DNA of 64,000 nt from Entrophospora sp. SA101 (GCA_958430865.1 CAUDNR010004522.1:84161-148160), one strand, 5' to 3'. Counted from the first letter of the stretch, positions 1 to 12,870 are shown. Notes: generated by a model from the sequence alone, not told the origin. Numbers and translations are program-made.

Positions 1-3000
1 TTATTCAATCAATCAATACCAAGTAAAAGTTTCAACATTACCTTCTTAAGACATACCAACGTTTCACCCAAAAATCATCTGAATTTTCCGGAGTAGATAA
101 ACAACCTTTCTTGGTTATTGTGTCACTTTATTACCAACAAAAATAATCAAAAACATAATAATTAGCATATATTTTTTTTCAATTATAATAATAATAACTA
201 TAGTAACCATAGTAGTGAAAGGCTAATAAATTAATAGTAATATATACATTTTGGAAACCATGCAAACTTGTGCAACCAATTTTTCTGATTTAGAACATCT
301 TGATGAATCTATATCAGTGCATGGTCCTGAAAGTGGTGGTTCTTGATTTATAACAATCTATAAAATAAACCATTTTTTATGTAAACCAACAATAAAATAT
401 TTAAATAATTAAATAAAAATTCCGATTAAATTAAATAAAAACCTCTTTGGATAATCCCCACTTCTTCCTCCAAAGTGTTAGGGTCTTTTTGGTTAGCTCT
501 GTAGGATCACATTTATTCGTTTTTTCATTTGAAGTTAATTTATTACGAGCTTCTAATAACGCAATTACTTGCTTTGTATGTTCAACTGCCTCTTTTCTTC
601 TTATTGTCTCACTGATCATTTTGTAATCATTAACTAATGAAACACCACGTGATTTCCAATCTCCTAAAAATTCTTCTCCACGTACATATTTGTTGGCCGT
701 ATTGAGACGCCAAAGCTCAGAAATTTTACGTGTCATTGGTGGTTTAAGTGTAATGGAAAATAGTCCGCTGGTTTTCCATAACACTTTTGATTGACTTATC
801 AATTGTGTTAATTTTGATGGTGGTTTTGCTTCACGTCCTTGGATTTGAACTGCAATATCCATGTGAAATGTTATGGGTTCTACACATTTTTCAGCCTCAA
901 CATACCATGTTAATCCTAATAAAACACGACTATTAGAAGTTGTTATTCGATTCAAAAATATTGAATCATGAAGTGTACTGTCCCATGACGCTTGTGCAAC
1001 AATCACACTAGTACCATCCCTATTAAAATGAACAGGTTGATGTGGCAATAAATTCATTTGAACATCATTTTGAACTGAAGACTCTGACAATCCCCCTTTT
1101 CCATTTAATAATCTTACATGTCCAATTTCCATTTTTGTTATTTTATTCCAAGGGAATAGTCTGCCTGAATTATGTGTCAATGTTAGAATTATTCGACGTT
1201 GTAGTCCTTGTCTTAAGAAAAATGCCCCAGGATCTAGAGAATTTTGTGTAAGTACTTGAACTGGAACATATTCTCCTGTAGGGGCAAGTTCACAAACTTG
1301 TACCCAAGCTACAACGTCATGTTTTTCTTCTGATACAAGTTCATTCTCAGAATGACGTTCTCTTGTAACCATAGAATCTGCGTGAACCTGTCCATTAATG
1401 CCTCTATAAAGTGGTCTCTCTTTATGATCATCCCATTTTTTCATCTCTTCTAAAACACATTGCTTTGCACGTCCAAAAATTTCAAATGTTAACATTCGAT
1501 TTGTAAATATATCTATCATCTCAGGCGATACTATCATTTTAAATGTTTGTTCATAATTAAGGTTAATTGGTAAATTTCCAAAGTCTGACATGATGTTAGT
1601 AGCCAAAACCCCACTTGATTCATTTCCAAATGATGAATGTTTGAATTGCACATGCACATCTGTAAATTGTGACTCTGAAATTCCAGTAAGTTCTAGTATT
1701 TTGACCTCAAACACAACTTTGTATCCAATCAACAATTTACTTGATGTTTCATTTGGCTTATCTTTGATTAAATTATTATTATCATTATCTTTAGCATCTT
1801 TGCCATCTTTGCCATCATTGTATTTATCTAAAAAATCTGCAATATATTTGATAAGAATTCTGCAATAACCTAATACATCACCAGAATATCTACAAATCAC
1901 TGGTGTTTTATGTTCATGTTCAGTTTTATATATTAAACTTGTTAGACCAATGGAAGCACTTCCTATAAAGGTATAATGAGGTAAAGGATTTTCATAAAAT
2001 GGGTCTTCCCAATTAAAATGTCTACTGTATTGAGGACGATCTATAAAATTATACAAGTTGCGCATCTTCTGAAGGCGGGTTTTGAGTTTATCCAAAGACC
2101 AGACATATACAACTCCATTTTTAAAGTCAATAACTTTCACTCCTACACAAGGTTTTTTAGACGCGTGTAGTGAAGTGTCCTCATTGTTATTATACTGGTT
2201 TAATGCTGACGTACTTTCATAAGATGAAATTGGATTTGTAAATGGTTCATCTTCTATAATGGTAAATTGATAAAGAATTTTTTTATCAAGTTCTTTACTT
2301 ATAACATTAGCCTCTTTCAATATGACTGCATTACTAAGTAAAGTCTCAGCCATGTAAACATATCTTTGATGCCTCCATTTCTTGACAGCCATCCTAATAA
2401 GACGCAATTCTTCTTCGGTATATGTTGATTTTCCTGGTCGTGCTTTGCTATAATCTTCATAAGGATTCTGTGAAATGTTTTGAAGTTTATGCATTTCATC
2501 TTGAACCATCTTAAGTTTTTCTTCAATCTGTTTATTTTCGGCTTTTAATTCATCTGCTTCGTTAATTTTTTTCATCTTTTCTTCATATTCTTGTTTTTGC
2601 AATTCAAGTTGTTGTTGAATTTCTTCTTTAAACGGTTTGACTTTTTCTTCAACAATTTCAGATTGCGCCAATCCGTTATAATTTGTGTCAAATGTCTCAT
2701 ATGTACCATTTGATCCCATTTTCTCAGAAGTTCTTGATTCTGTATCATCATCAAAATGTTCGTTTCTACTGTCAGGTCGTTTACGAGCTTCTTGTATTTT
2801 CTTAATGTCTTCCATAAGTTTTTGTAAATCTTCATCAGGTAAAGTTGTGAATTTTAAGTTGTCACCACCAGAATTTAAATAATTAAGAGCCACCTCCCGT
2901 TTTGCATAATTCCAATCTATAACAGCTTCTGACATAAGAGATGTGGGTGAATCTGGTCGTCTTAATCCATCCTCGTTATTAGCAATACTAATACTGAGTT

Positions 3001-5394
3001 GCTTTGATTTAGCACGTTCTTTTCTAACTTCTTCAGGATTATTAAATCGAAACACGTGAAAGTCTCCAAGAATGATACGAAATCCCGAATTTAATTTTTC
3101 AGGTGCAGTTATACGCATTCCATTTACCATTGTTAAACTGTCTGTACATGGATGCAATGTTACAGCACCATCCTTATTTTCAAAGTAACAATGTTCATCC
3201 ATAATATTTTCACCACTCAAACGTATATCAGCCGGAGCTTCAGCTTCAGATTTGCCAACACGTGTTATACCATTTTTAATTTGATAAACTAAACATTCTG
3301 ACATCAATGGATCTTCATTGAGATTGACAAGATGTGGGATTTTCTTTGGAGGATGTACACCAACTGCATTTTTCTCCACCATAATTCCAAGCTCTTCCAA
3401 AGTTTTTTCACGTTCACGTTGAATCTCTTCAGTTTTACGCATTTTTTCTTGCCACGTTTCGTTAACTTCAGTCATCAATTTTTCAGAAGCGAGTATTTGA
3501 TCAAGTAGTTCTTCTTTATTCTTCTTTATTTTATTACCATCCTTGTCCGTAAGTACAACAAATTGTTGAGAAGGTGGAAGATCTGCATCCTTACGTGATT
3601 CTCCTATTACGTCACTGATATTTGCATTAGGATCTATACCAAGCTTACCACGCAATAATTGTAATTCTTCTTTAAGTTCACGAATAAGTTTGGCATTAGG
3701 ATCTTCGTTGACAACAGCCTTATTCTTAATACGTTTGGCTGCATCAGCATAACGAAGAGTGCTAAGGGTTTCATCATAATCAGCAGGTGAAATTGCAGCA
3801 ATCATAGCAGTTTTAGAATTACCACCCAAACTGTCTTTTAATAGCCAAGTCAAAACCTAATAAATGATAAATAAAATAATAATAAATATACAACATATAA
3901 TATAAAAATTCTTCAATAAAACTTGATTAACTAATCATAACATACTGAATCTCTATATGGTACAAAACTATCGCCTTTCTTTCCTCCCTTTTTACCACCA
4001 CCACCTGATGATTGTTCAGCTAAAGCAGAAATAACTTTACCCAATGTTGTTAAAGACTTGTTAATATTTGCTCCTTCTTTTAACCGTGCACCTGTTGCAC
4101 CAGTAGAATTTGCACGCTCAGAACCAGCTAAATCAACAAGACTGATAATAAAATGATAATATTATTATTGTTATTGAGAAAATAATTAATAAATAAATCA
4201 TTTGTATATTTTATAATCAATAAATAAATTGATTTTACCTGATGCGAGAAACTTTTTCAGTATCCATATTAGTTTCAGGGTCGTGACGTTTTTGAGTTAC
4301 TAATAATGTGAATACAGCATGAGAACGACTTGAAGTCTCATTCATATTTGTTGCTGCCACTGTTCTTGCCTATAAAAGCCCCATAATGAATTGGAAAATT
4401 TTTTCCATAAGGTTAATTCTAAAGTTTTTTAGTTTTTTTTTTAAAAAATATAATAATTATAATTTGTATATAAAATTACCTTATTACCCTCATCCATTAA
4501 ATTTTCAATATCTTCAAAAGAATTAACAATCAATTTAGATAAATCTTCAACATATGGACCCAACATAGGATGTTCTCTGACTTTAAGATTTCCTTTATTT
4601 TTAGGATTTAATAAATCTCTAACACGTTCATTATAAATTTCAATATATGAGACTTGAACTTGGTAAGTCACATTTTCGACGGTGGAACTATCGATTCTTT
4701 TAAATAATTCAGCACATGTCAAGGGTATAATTCCTTTATCTTCACCATATCCCATCTTTTACCAAGTTCAATTTTAAATTTTTTTATAAATAAAAATATT
4801 GGAAAAAATAACAAAAAAGATTTTGTGTATAATTAAATTTTTTCTTATACCATTGAATATGATTTTCCAGAACCAGTTTGACCATCTGAATAAAGATTAA
4901 AAGAATGGTATTATTCTTATGAATTTATATAATAAATATGATAATTAATGAATGTTATGTGTGTGTGTATATTGCAAACAAACTTACAAGCAAAAATACA
5001 AGTATTATATCCTTCAAAAGCATGATTAAGTAAATCTTCCCCAAGATCATCATATAACATTGACTGAGTAGCATAAGTTGTCAAAAGACCAGTAAGACTT
5101 ATCAAAAGTAAATGCTTTAACATTATCAGTATCATCAGGTCTGGTAATAATAGTTTGATTCCCCTCCATTATGATGAGGCATTTTGCCCCTCGAGCAATT
5201 TCTATTAAAAAAAAAGTTTTTTTAATCATAATTATACTTGAAGAAGATTATTCTTTTAAATGATAGTTTTTACTCTAGCATATCAATTCATCAACGAAAG
5301 ATAACAGTTTTATGATGAGAGTTTATTTTCTTACCCCTTGAATTTAAAGGACGACATCTGACAACTACTGTACTTTTATATTTTCCCCACTCAT
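1..5394 (-). pseudogene. Kinesin-3 (Unc104/KIF1-type) motor, copy 1; 5' exons broken, 3' end beyond window
   Basis: This is a plus-end-directed microtubule motor of the vesicle-carrying kinesin-3 family. Exons inferred from splice sites are 5335-5394, 4988-5201, 4851-4885, 4480-4755, 4239-4369, 3946-4141, 443-3856, 248-357 and 42-125, continuing past position 1. The large exon carries the end of the motor, the neck coil, an FHA domain (about residues 190-275 of that exon), coiled coils and the KIF1B/C2-like tail. The exon at 42-125 encodes the start of the C-terminal PH domain (KKGCLSTPENSDDFWVKRW). The start codon at 5394 matches copies 2 and 3. Two lesions sit near it: a 5-base insertion in exon 1 gives an in-frame TAG at codon 10, and an 11-base deletion in exon 2 shifts the frame. 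Everything downstream reads open. It is therefore probably a pseudogene at its 5' end, unless the lesions are assembly errors. Confidence 0.85.
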
Positions 5395-5630
5395 TTTGAA
5401 AATATGTAATTACGAGAAGACCATTGATAACACATATAGATAGAAGTCACACTAAATCCCATTTTACATATTGCAATACACAAAATGCGTGTTACAGATA
5501 GAAAGAAAGTGTCAAGTCATAATCTTTAATTAAAAATGAAACAGAGCGAAGAGATTTTAAGTAAACATCCTCTTGTTGATATAATAATTGATCAAAGATT
5601 TTAGTTCAAATATATAGCCCATCAAACATT

Positions 5631-5789
5631 ATGGTTAAAGTTAGTACCCGTAATGTAAAATTACGGCATTACAGTGTTTCAACTCGTGTTGCAACAAATA
5701 TAACTTGGAAAGTCGGAATTTACGATATTGCAACTAATCGCAATACTTGTTATAAATATTTATGTAATAGTAATGTTACATTCAAATAA
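5631..5789 (+). CDS. 52-codon mini-ORF upstream of kinesin copy 1
   Basis: This small ORF starts with MVKVSTRNVKLRH and lies on the strand opposite the kinesin. A TATATAG box followed by CCCATCAA stands about 20 bases before the ATG. The same ORF with the same length is kept at 27341-27499 beside kinesin copy 3. The copies differ at four residues (Tyr/Cys, Ser/Ala, Ile/Thr, Thr/Ala), so most visible changes alter the protein and conservation may only reflect recent duplication. No domain or signal peptide was recognised. It may be a tiny gene or chance. Confidence 0.3.
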   Translation: MVKVSTRNVKLRHYSVSTRVATNITWKVGIYDIATNRNTCYKYLCNSNVTFK

Positions 5790-7973
5790 AAAGTAGATCA
5801 CAATCCTTATTTTTCTAGTTATCAATTTCTTTTCTCAAGAGTTTTATACCATTTCTCATATTTTTTTCTTATAATAATTAAATGCAGTTGAAAATACCCG
5901 GATTTATCCCATGGTGATTTAAACCTTACTACTACTATTCAATATATAGTGTGTAACAAAGACATAATATTTTAATGCAAAAACGTACATAATAATTATA
6001 CAAAAACCTATATCAGCTTGTAGCTTAAGTTCCCAAGATTACGCATATAAAATTACATGTTTCAATATTTTCTGGAACTTTGTCAATTAAAAATAAAAGA
6101 AATCTGTTTGCTTTCAAAAAAAGTATATAAACACTTTGATCAGACAGAACATTATTCTGCTTATCTTCAACAGTAATAATAAGCAAGCTGGTAAAGATAT
6201 GTGAAACACATATTTTATTGTTTGTTATGTAAATGCATTATTTTCTACACACTGTAGCTCGAAAAGCAAAGAAGGGTTTGTTACTGTTATTCTTGGAATC
6301 AATTAAACAGACATCTGATAATGTGATTTACACGAGAACAGGTTTGGTATAAATATTGTTGCTAACAAAATTATCATTGATACATATAATGCAAGATAAA
6401 TATGATTTAGTAAAAAATTATGCTAATAACAATATATCCAGAGGATGTACACGCCAATGACAAGATTGACCAATCTCTTCAACTGGAGATACAAGATATA
6501 TAACCGGAATTTCAGCACGCGATAGTATTAGTAATACTCTTTTAATACTGACGACTGGAGGTTGTATAAATGATGATGCGACAAGGGAAATAATTTATTA
6601 TTAGGGGTGTATATGATTTTGAAAGTGGTTCTCTGGGTCCAGCTCACTCTGGACTTGATTACGAAATTATGAGATAGATAAAGATGAAGGTACAAAATAG
6701 ACAATACAGCCTTGGAAAACAACAGCTGCTGAATCGGGACCTGTTGTTTCTATGAATAGTGTCCCAGTTTTACCTATTGGTTTGCCTGTTTGTGTAAGTA
6801 GTATTGTAAGTGGGGTTAATTGTGATATTATTGAATTATCTCTAGGGAATTTTATAAAGTAAATACTGCTGGGGCAAATGTATGGAATAGCAGAAGCTCT
6901 GTATATAATGCTCACACAGTTACAGCAATTGGTATTGTGGAAGGTGCCCTTTTTGATGACCACCCACTATTTCAATCTATTCAAACAATTATGTTTATAA
7001 TGGAACGAGAGATTTCCTCTTAAAAATCAACATGTTATGATACTATGTCCACCTAAGGGTGGGGTAGATTGGCTGGACACTCAGTTTAGAAATATCTCAA
7101 AAATAAAACATGTTATCATGTCGAATTTTCACCCAAATACACCCCTATACTTGATTGGCTAATTTCAATTTCCCAGGGACACATGATAATAAGAAAATAT
7201 AATAATAAATTTGTTGTGATGCGAATTTAATTATAATTCGTTGTAGTTTGGAAACATAATGAAATGCATTTCATTAAAAATGAAAGGCGAGACAGACTTT
7301 AACATAATATTATCAATTGAATGTGATTAATAAATTTTAAATTAATACAATTGTGACCTATTTATTATAATGAATAATAAAAAAAATTAGTTCTTGAAAA
7401 TTTATTATTATTATTATTATTATTATATTATAAATTTTATCAGATATCAATTAAATAATAACTCTCATCATGCAATCTATTTCTGATTTAGGCGATTATA
7501 TATCATCATAAATTTAACAGAGAAACATTGAAAGGAGAAAAATTTGAAAATAAATCATTTACCTTAAATATTAATTGCGCCTAAAAAATCAAATAAACAG
7601 ATATTTGTTAAATAATTATTTAAAGTGTTTAGAAATAATTTATTTATTAATTTCAAGATTTTAAAATTATCTATTGGAATTGCTAAATAAAATTTCCTTT
7701 ATCATTATTATAACGAATCAAAATCCAGACTAAATAAAATCAGAATTTAATTTTTGTATAATTACCAGTGAGTAAAGGAATTAACTCTTTACGATATTTA
7801 AAATTTCATCGTCTGAAGAAGGAGAAAAAATGAAAAGAAGAAAAAACTAATAATCTTGTTAAAAAAATTATAATAATAATATGTTTATCTATCAATGGGA
7901 AGATATTCATTGTAATGATTGATTACCTTAATTTTCTAAAAAAATTTTTTTAATAATAAATAATATATTAATG
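5790..7973. other. Intergenic flank shared with kinesin copy 3, holding degenerate coding-like sequence
   Basis: This stretch is repeated at 27500-30012. Around 6490-7140 both copies carry coding-like sequence on the plus strand, broken by stops and frame changes (for example a segment reading KVNTAGANVWNSRSSVYNAH). I could not assign a family, and the open frame on the other strand (6667-6963) is more likely a shadow. AT-rich sequence with ATT runs follows at 7400-7430. No RNA gene was seen. Confidence 0.5.
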
Positions 7974-9003
7974 TTATTTTTTCCCATTGTTGTCATCATC
8001 ATCATCATCGTCATCGTCATTTCCTTTAATCCAGACATCTACAGCTTTTTTAACATTTTCTTGAACTAAATGAACTGCATCCATACGTTGTGCACTATGA
8101 TAAAATTTTCTAAAGAATGAAAATTGTGTTCCATCTGACCAAGATTCAAAGTATCTTTTAGCTAATTGAAATCCTGGTGTGAATGCTCTTTTTATTACAC
8201 GAGTTGCTGAAAATTTTTTTTTGAATTCACATATATATATATGTGAGATTTATATATGATCAATTTATTAATAAACAAATTATTTTCCGGTTATTTATTA
8301 TTATACATACTTTCTAATTTGGCTTGTTCTAACTTGTCACCCAAATCAATTTCATATTCTTCTCTAATCCAATATTAAAAAAAGATTCACTATTATTATT
8401 AGAAAAACAAGCTAATAATAATGAAAAAAAGTATGCTATTTACGATTCATTTTGTAACCATAAATTTCGATTCAAAGACTCATCAGCACTTTTCATACTT
8501 TCAACATGTTTGTCACAATTTTCCAATCCTTTAACATAATAAATACAATATCCATCCAAGAAATTTTTACGTTTAATATTATTTGATCTCTCATGATCAT
8601 GATCATGATCACAATCATTATTATTATTATTACCACCATTTAGAGATGTAGTATTTTTATCATATAAAGTTTTTGCTATGTCTCCATTATTGCCATCTAT
8701 ATCATCAATTTTTCTTAATTTAATTTTCCAACTATTATTATTATTTTCATCTTTAGCTTTTTTATTTTGATCCAATAATCTTTTAAAACAAATCATCTTA
8801 CAATCAGGTGCTTTATTTTCTTTACGTTTTCTGTCTTGTTGCTTACACCATTGAAAGCACATTTCGTCCCATTTTGGTTTTGGCAACGGCTCTAGAATTA
8901 TATCTGCAGCAGCTGTTGTTGTTGTTGTTTTTGTTGTTGATGAGTCTTCTGAAGAAGTAGTTGAGTTTATTGGTAAAGAAGAATTTGATGAATTGGATTC
9001 CAT
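7974..9003 (-). CDS. Hypothetical 281-aa protein with a twin CX3C motif
   Basis: Three exons join in frame: 8444-9003, 8311-8363 and 7974-8206 (846 bases, 281 aa plus stop), with donors GTAAAT and GTATGT and acceptors TTAG and CAG. The N terminus is Ser/Thr-rich. Residues Cys49, Cys53, Cys68 and Cys72 form CX3C-x14-CX3C, the spacing of small TIM-type proteins of the mitochondrial intermembrane space. The protein is about three times longer than small TIMs and has an Asn/His/Asp-rich middle and an acidic C-terminal Asp run, so mitochondrial localisation is only an inference. The third exon encodes a basic and aromatic segment (AFTPGFQLAKRYFESW). That exon alone is duplicated at 30013-30245 with a stop codon, so this copy is the intact gene. 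A 495-bp inverted-repeat element starts 57 bases upstream of the ATG. Splicing is confident; function is unknown. Confidence 0.7.
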
Positions 9004-9059
9004 TTTTTTTTTTCTTCAAACTATAATGTATCCGTGTAACAATCTGTGCACAGTTCATT

Positions 9060-9554
9060 CTATGGTTGGCTCGGTCTAAAGACCTCCTATTGCTGCGCCA
9101 TGCGGCCAAATTTCAAAATAGCAATTTTGTAATTCGTTCAAAAATGTAATAAAATTTTTCAAAAAATAGGAATTCACGTGATTTTGGTTTTCTTATTGCC
9201 AAATTTAGATAAGTTAGTTAATAGCTAGTCTAAATTTGGTAATTTTTTCCTAAATTTAGAAATGATCATAGTGGACAAATTCCTCGTTAGCATAGTAAAG
9301 TACATGTTTTAAAAAAGAATAAAACTCTACAACAAATAATTTTTTTTGAGAAAATCTCTCTATTACATTAAAACTAAAGACATATTCTATTAACTAATAG
9401 AGCTATTTTTTTAAAAGGTAGGACAGAAAGTGACTTCAATACTTTTAAAATTTGCCTAAAATTTAGGAGGTCTTTAGACCAAGCCAACTATATATATTTT
9501 GAATTTGGCCTCATGACACAGCAATAGGAGGTTTTTAGACTGAGCCAACCATAG
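9060..9554. mobile_element. Inverted-repeat element (MITE-like, about 495 bp)
   Basis: The ends form an imperfect inverted repeat of about 55 bases: CTATGGTTGGCTC at the left and GAGCCAACCATAG at the right, with the shared core GACCTCCTATTGCTG inside. A further copy of the core (AGGTCTTTAGACC) lies at about 9468. No transposase is present. It sits just upstream of the 281-aa gene, within the space expected for its promoter. Confidence 0.65.
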
Positions 9555-9659
9555 TAAAGTTTCGAGATATTTAAAGGAGAATAGCAAAACATATAAGAAA
9601 CAAGAAATCGGAATTTTACCATACATGTTGGCGAAATTCAATCAGAAAAATTCGAAACT

Positions 9660-10075
9660 TTCGAAAAAATACAATTAATTTTCGAAATCGAAATACCCTA
9701 GCGAAATCGAAATCAAAATTCGAAATCAAAATCAAAATTTGAAATCAAAATCAAAATCTAAATCAAATTCGAAATCTAAATCAAAATCAAAATCGAAATC
9801 TCAATCAAAATCAAATTCGAAATCTAAATCTAAATCAAAATCTAAATCAAAATCTAAATCAAAATCTAAATCAAAATCTAAATCTAAATCAAAATCAAAA
9901 TCTAAATCAAAATCTAAATCAAAATCAAAATCAAAATCAAAATCAAAATTCAAAATAAAAATTCAAAATAAAAAATCTAACAAAGTCTAATTCAAAATCA
10001 AAATCAAATTTCAAAATCAAATTTCAAAATAAAAAATCTAACAAAGTCTAATTCAAAATCAATAAATCACTTTAT
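9660..10075. repeat. Left subterminal hexamer array of the hAT element
   Basis: Degenerate tandem repeat of AAATCA / AAATCT / AAATCG units. It can be read as a Lys-Ser repeat, but it is the mirror image of the array at 12655-12870 and is best explained as subterminal transposase-binding repeats. Confidence 0.8.
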
Positions 10076-10119
10076 TAAAATTTTAATAATTAAAAAACAT
10101 TGATCAAAAGCAATTATGA

Positions 10120-12601
10120 TTATGTGTCTTCAAATTCAGCTAAAAATTCTTGGACAATATCTTCAGCCAGATAATTCATTGTTTCAACTCTTCTTTCTTG
10201 AGTTCCTTCATTAATGATAGCATTCTCACTCGTATCAAAAATTGGATCATTTAAATTTACAATATCTTCAATTTTTAATATATCTATATCACTCTCTTCA
10301 TTTTCATCATTATTATCTAAATAAGTAATATCATCTGATTCATCTTGTTCATAATGTGAATTTAAAAAGTGATTTTCTTCTTCAGTTCCTATTTCATCTA
10401 AATTCATTGTGGACAAAATGCAATTCAAAGTTGTTTCTCTTTCTGTGATATCTTTTCCATAATAATTAAACTCTTTTTTTGCATTACTAACATAATAAGA
10501 ATGGATTTTAGCTAAATTTTCAATTGTTGTAGTAGATAACCTGCTCCTTCTTTGTCCATAAAACCATCGTAAAATAGAAAAAGTTCTTTCAGCACTAGCT
10601 GTGTGTGGAGTAACAGAAAACAATTTGATTGCCAATCTTTGTAAGTGATTATAATCATCTTCACATGTAGACCACCAATTTATTGGATTATCAAGTTTAG
10701 AATATGGACTATCATATGGTGCTTCATGTAATTTATATTTTCTTAATTGGCAAAGCAATTCTGAACACGATTCTGCTCCATTACCAAAATCTTGCCAAAG
10801 TTTGGCTGCAATTGTAGTAATATTTCTAAATTGTCCTCGTTTCAGTCCTCTACCTATTTCCATTCAATAATAAAAATAAGAACAATATTAAACAAAATAA
10901 TAATTAATTATAAAACATTTACCATGATACATTGGGTGTAAAAAATATGCTAGTAGATATCCATTATATTCTCCAAAGTCAATAAATCGTTTATTATACA
11001 CTTTATAGCAATAAATTTTTAATTCTGGATTATTTTCAGAAGATAATTTTTTAATTGCAACACCAATATGACACATATGAATGAAGCAATCAGCCAAATT
11101 AGCATGATTAGTTTGCATTGAAACAACAGCTTCTTTTATAGGCTTCAGAACTTCACATAAAATTTCTACATCTGAAAAAAAATTGCGTTGTTGTAATAAA
11201 CTTAAAACATCTCCATTTGTTATAACTGTAGGATTTTCTGAAACAATCTTTAAACAAAAACAGTGTCAAATTTATATATATATCAAGTTAAAAAGTTCAT
11301 AAAACACATCAAAAAAATATTTACCCATTTCAGACCATTTTCTAGTCTCTTCACAGAATTTAAACAATCCCATGCAGAAGACCATCTTGTTTTAATATAT
11401 GTCTTTAAACCACCACCTGAAATTTCAAACCTTTGAATGGCTTCTTTCAAATAATGATTTCCTTGGTGAGAATGACTAAAGAATGAAATTACTTTTGAAC
11501 AATTGTGAAGAACATTATAACCCCACAAAAAGTTTTTCTTTTTGTCAACAATATCTTTGGTTATTAAATTTATAGAATGCGTGATGCATCTCAAATTTAA
11601 GATATTTGGGTATTTTCTATTGATAATTTCTCTTGCCACTCTGACATTTCCAGCTCCATCTGTGACTACACCAATATTATTTAAAACCAATGTTTGTTCT
11701 ATTTCATTTGCCAAAAAATCAGCTGTATGAGAAAATTGAGAATAATCCATTAACTTTAACAAATACTCTTTGCCATTTGAAGTCAATGCTACATAGTTAT
11801 ATATAGATCTTCCAGCTGGATCTGTCCATCCATCCATTGCTAAATATAAAAGAAAATCATAATTTAAACAATATCAATTACACAATTCTCAAAATAAAAA
11901 ATCCAATTGATTAATAAGTAATATTAATGATTTCCTTTACCTAAAGTAATGTTATTTTGCCGTTTTAATTCCAATTCAACTTTTACGTTCACATTTGCTA
12001 CTTCTTCATTAATAAAATCTTTAGACAACTTAAATCTAGAAGGTAATTTGTATGCAGGTTTTAATTGATTAACAAATTCGATAAAAAAGGGGTTTTCTAC
12101 TAAAGAAAAAGGTAACCCACAGCAAACAAACATTCTTGTCAATGCTTGATCAATTATTTTTTGTTTTTGAGATGTGATGTTTGTTGTATCATAAAAATTA
12201 TTCAACTCTTTTTGATTATTATTTTTTCTTTTCTTTCTATCTTGAATATTGTTAGACAAACTTCTTGTTCCAAGAATGTTCGAAGAATTTGAAGAATTTG
12301 AAGTTGTTAATGAATCTGTTGCATCAAAAAAATTATCATCTTGGTGTTTGCGTAAAATAATTTCAAGAAAAACTTGTTTTACATCAACAGGTACATTTGG
12401 ACATCTATTTGCTAAATGTTCTTGCATTAGCTGTGGACTTCCTTTTGTTCCATTGTCATTACAATATATACATGTGGAATCGTACTTGCCAGGATACCTT
12501 TCTGTACCTTTATTAAAATGTGTCCAAACAATATTAGGAGGTCTTCCAGCATTCTTAGAATTTGGAAAATAAAGACCTCGAGAATCAAAATTACTTGTCA
12601 T
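10120..12601 (-). CDS. hAT transposase with BED zinc finger
   Basis: Four exons join in frame: 11941-12601, 11325-11839, 10923-11247 and 10120-10853 (2235 bases, 744 aa plus stop). Donors are GTAAAG or GTAAAT and all acceptors end in AG. The N terminus holds a BED-type zinc finger with Cys44, Cys47, His62 and Cys67. Exon 2 begins with MDGWTDPAGRS and later has VVTDGAGN, the catalytic-core Asp contexts of the family. Exon 4 has the dimerisation region (ASAERTFSILRW). The protein should cut and rejoin the element's own ends. No stop or frameshift was seen, so the element may be autonomous. Confidence 0.88.
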
Positions 12602-12654
12602 ATCTTAAGAATTTTATTTTAGAATGAATGAGATTTAAAATATAGATATGGAAA

Positions 12655-12870
12655 TCTGTGATTTCGAATTGGATTTTGAATTTCAAATTGGATTTTGAAT
12701 TTTGATTTAGATTTTGAATTTTGATTTAGATTTTGAATTTTGATTTAGATTTTGAATTTCGATTTAAATTTCGAATTTCGATTTTGATATTGTATTTCGA
12801 ATCTTGGAAATTTTAATTGGTTAAATTCGAAATTCCAAGATCCTAATTTTCGAAATTATTTTCGAAATAC
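12655..12870. repeat. Right subterminal hexamer array of the hAT element
   Basis: TTTGAT / TTTAGA / TTTCGA units in inverted orientation relative to 9660-10075. Just inside the right end there is also a short AATTTTCGAAATTATTTTCG palindrome. Confidence 0.75.

Noticed and set aside
431..3853. Kinesin reading frames taken as starting near 3853, 22214 and 25563
   Set aside because: There the frame begins with TTG inside exon 7; upstream motor exons and splice sites show the true starts at 5394, 23787 and 27110.
6667..6963. 98-codon minus-strand ORF, duplicated at 28715-29011
   Set aside because: Conserved only through the duplication; codon bias looks better on the opposite, broken strand, so no gene was called.
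9739..9990. 83-codon Lys-Ser repeat ORF
   Set aside because: It is the subterminal hexamer array of the hAT element; the mirrored array at the other end explains it without a gene.
12249..12572. 107-codon plus-strand ORF
   Set aside because: It is antisense to the BED-finger exon of the hAT transposase.
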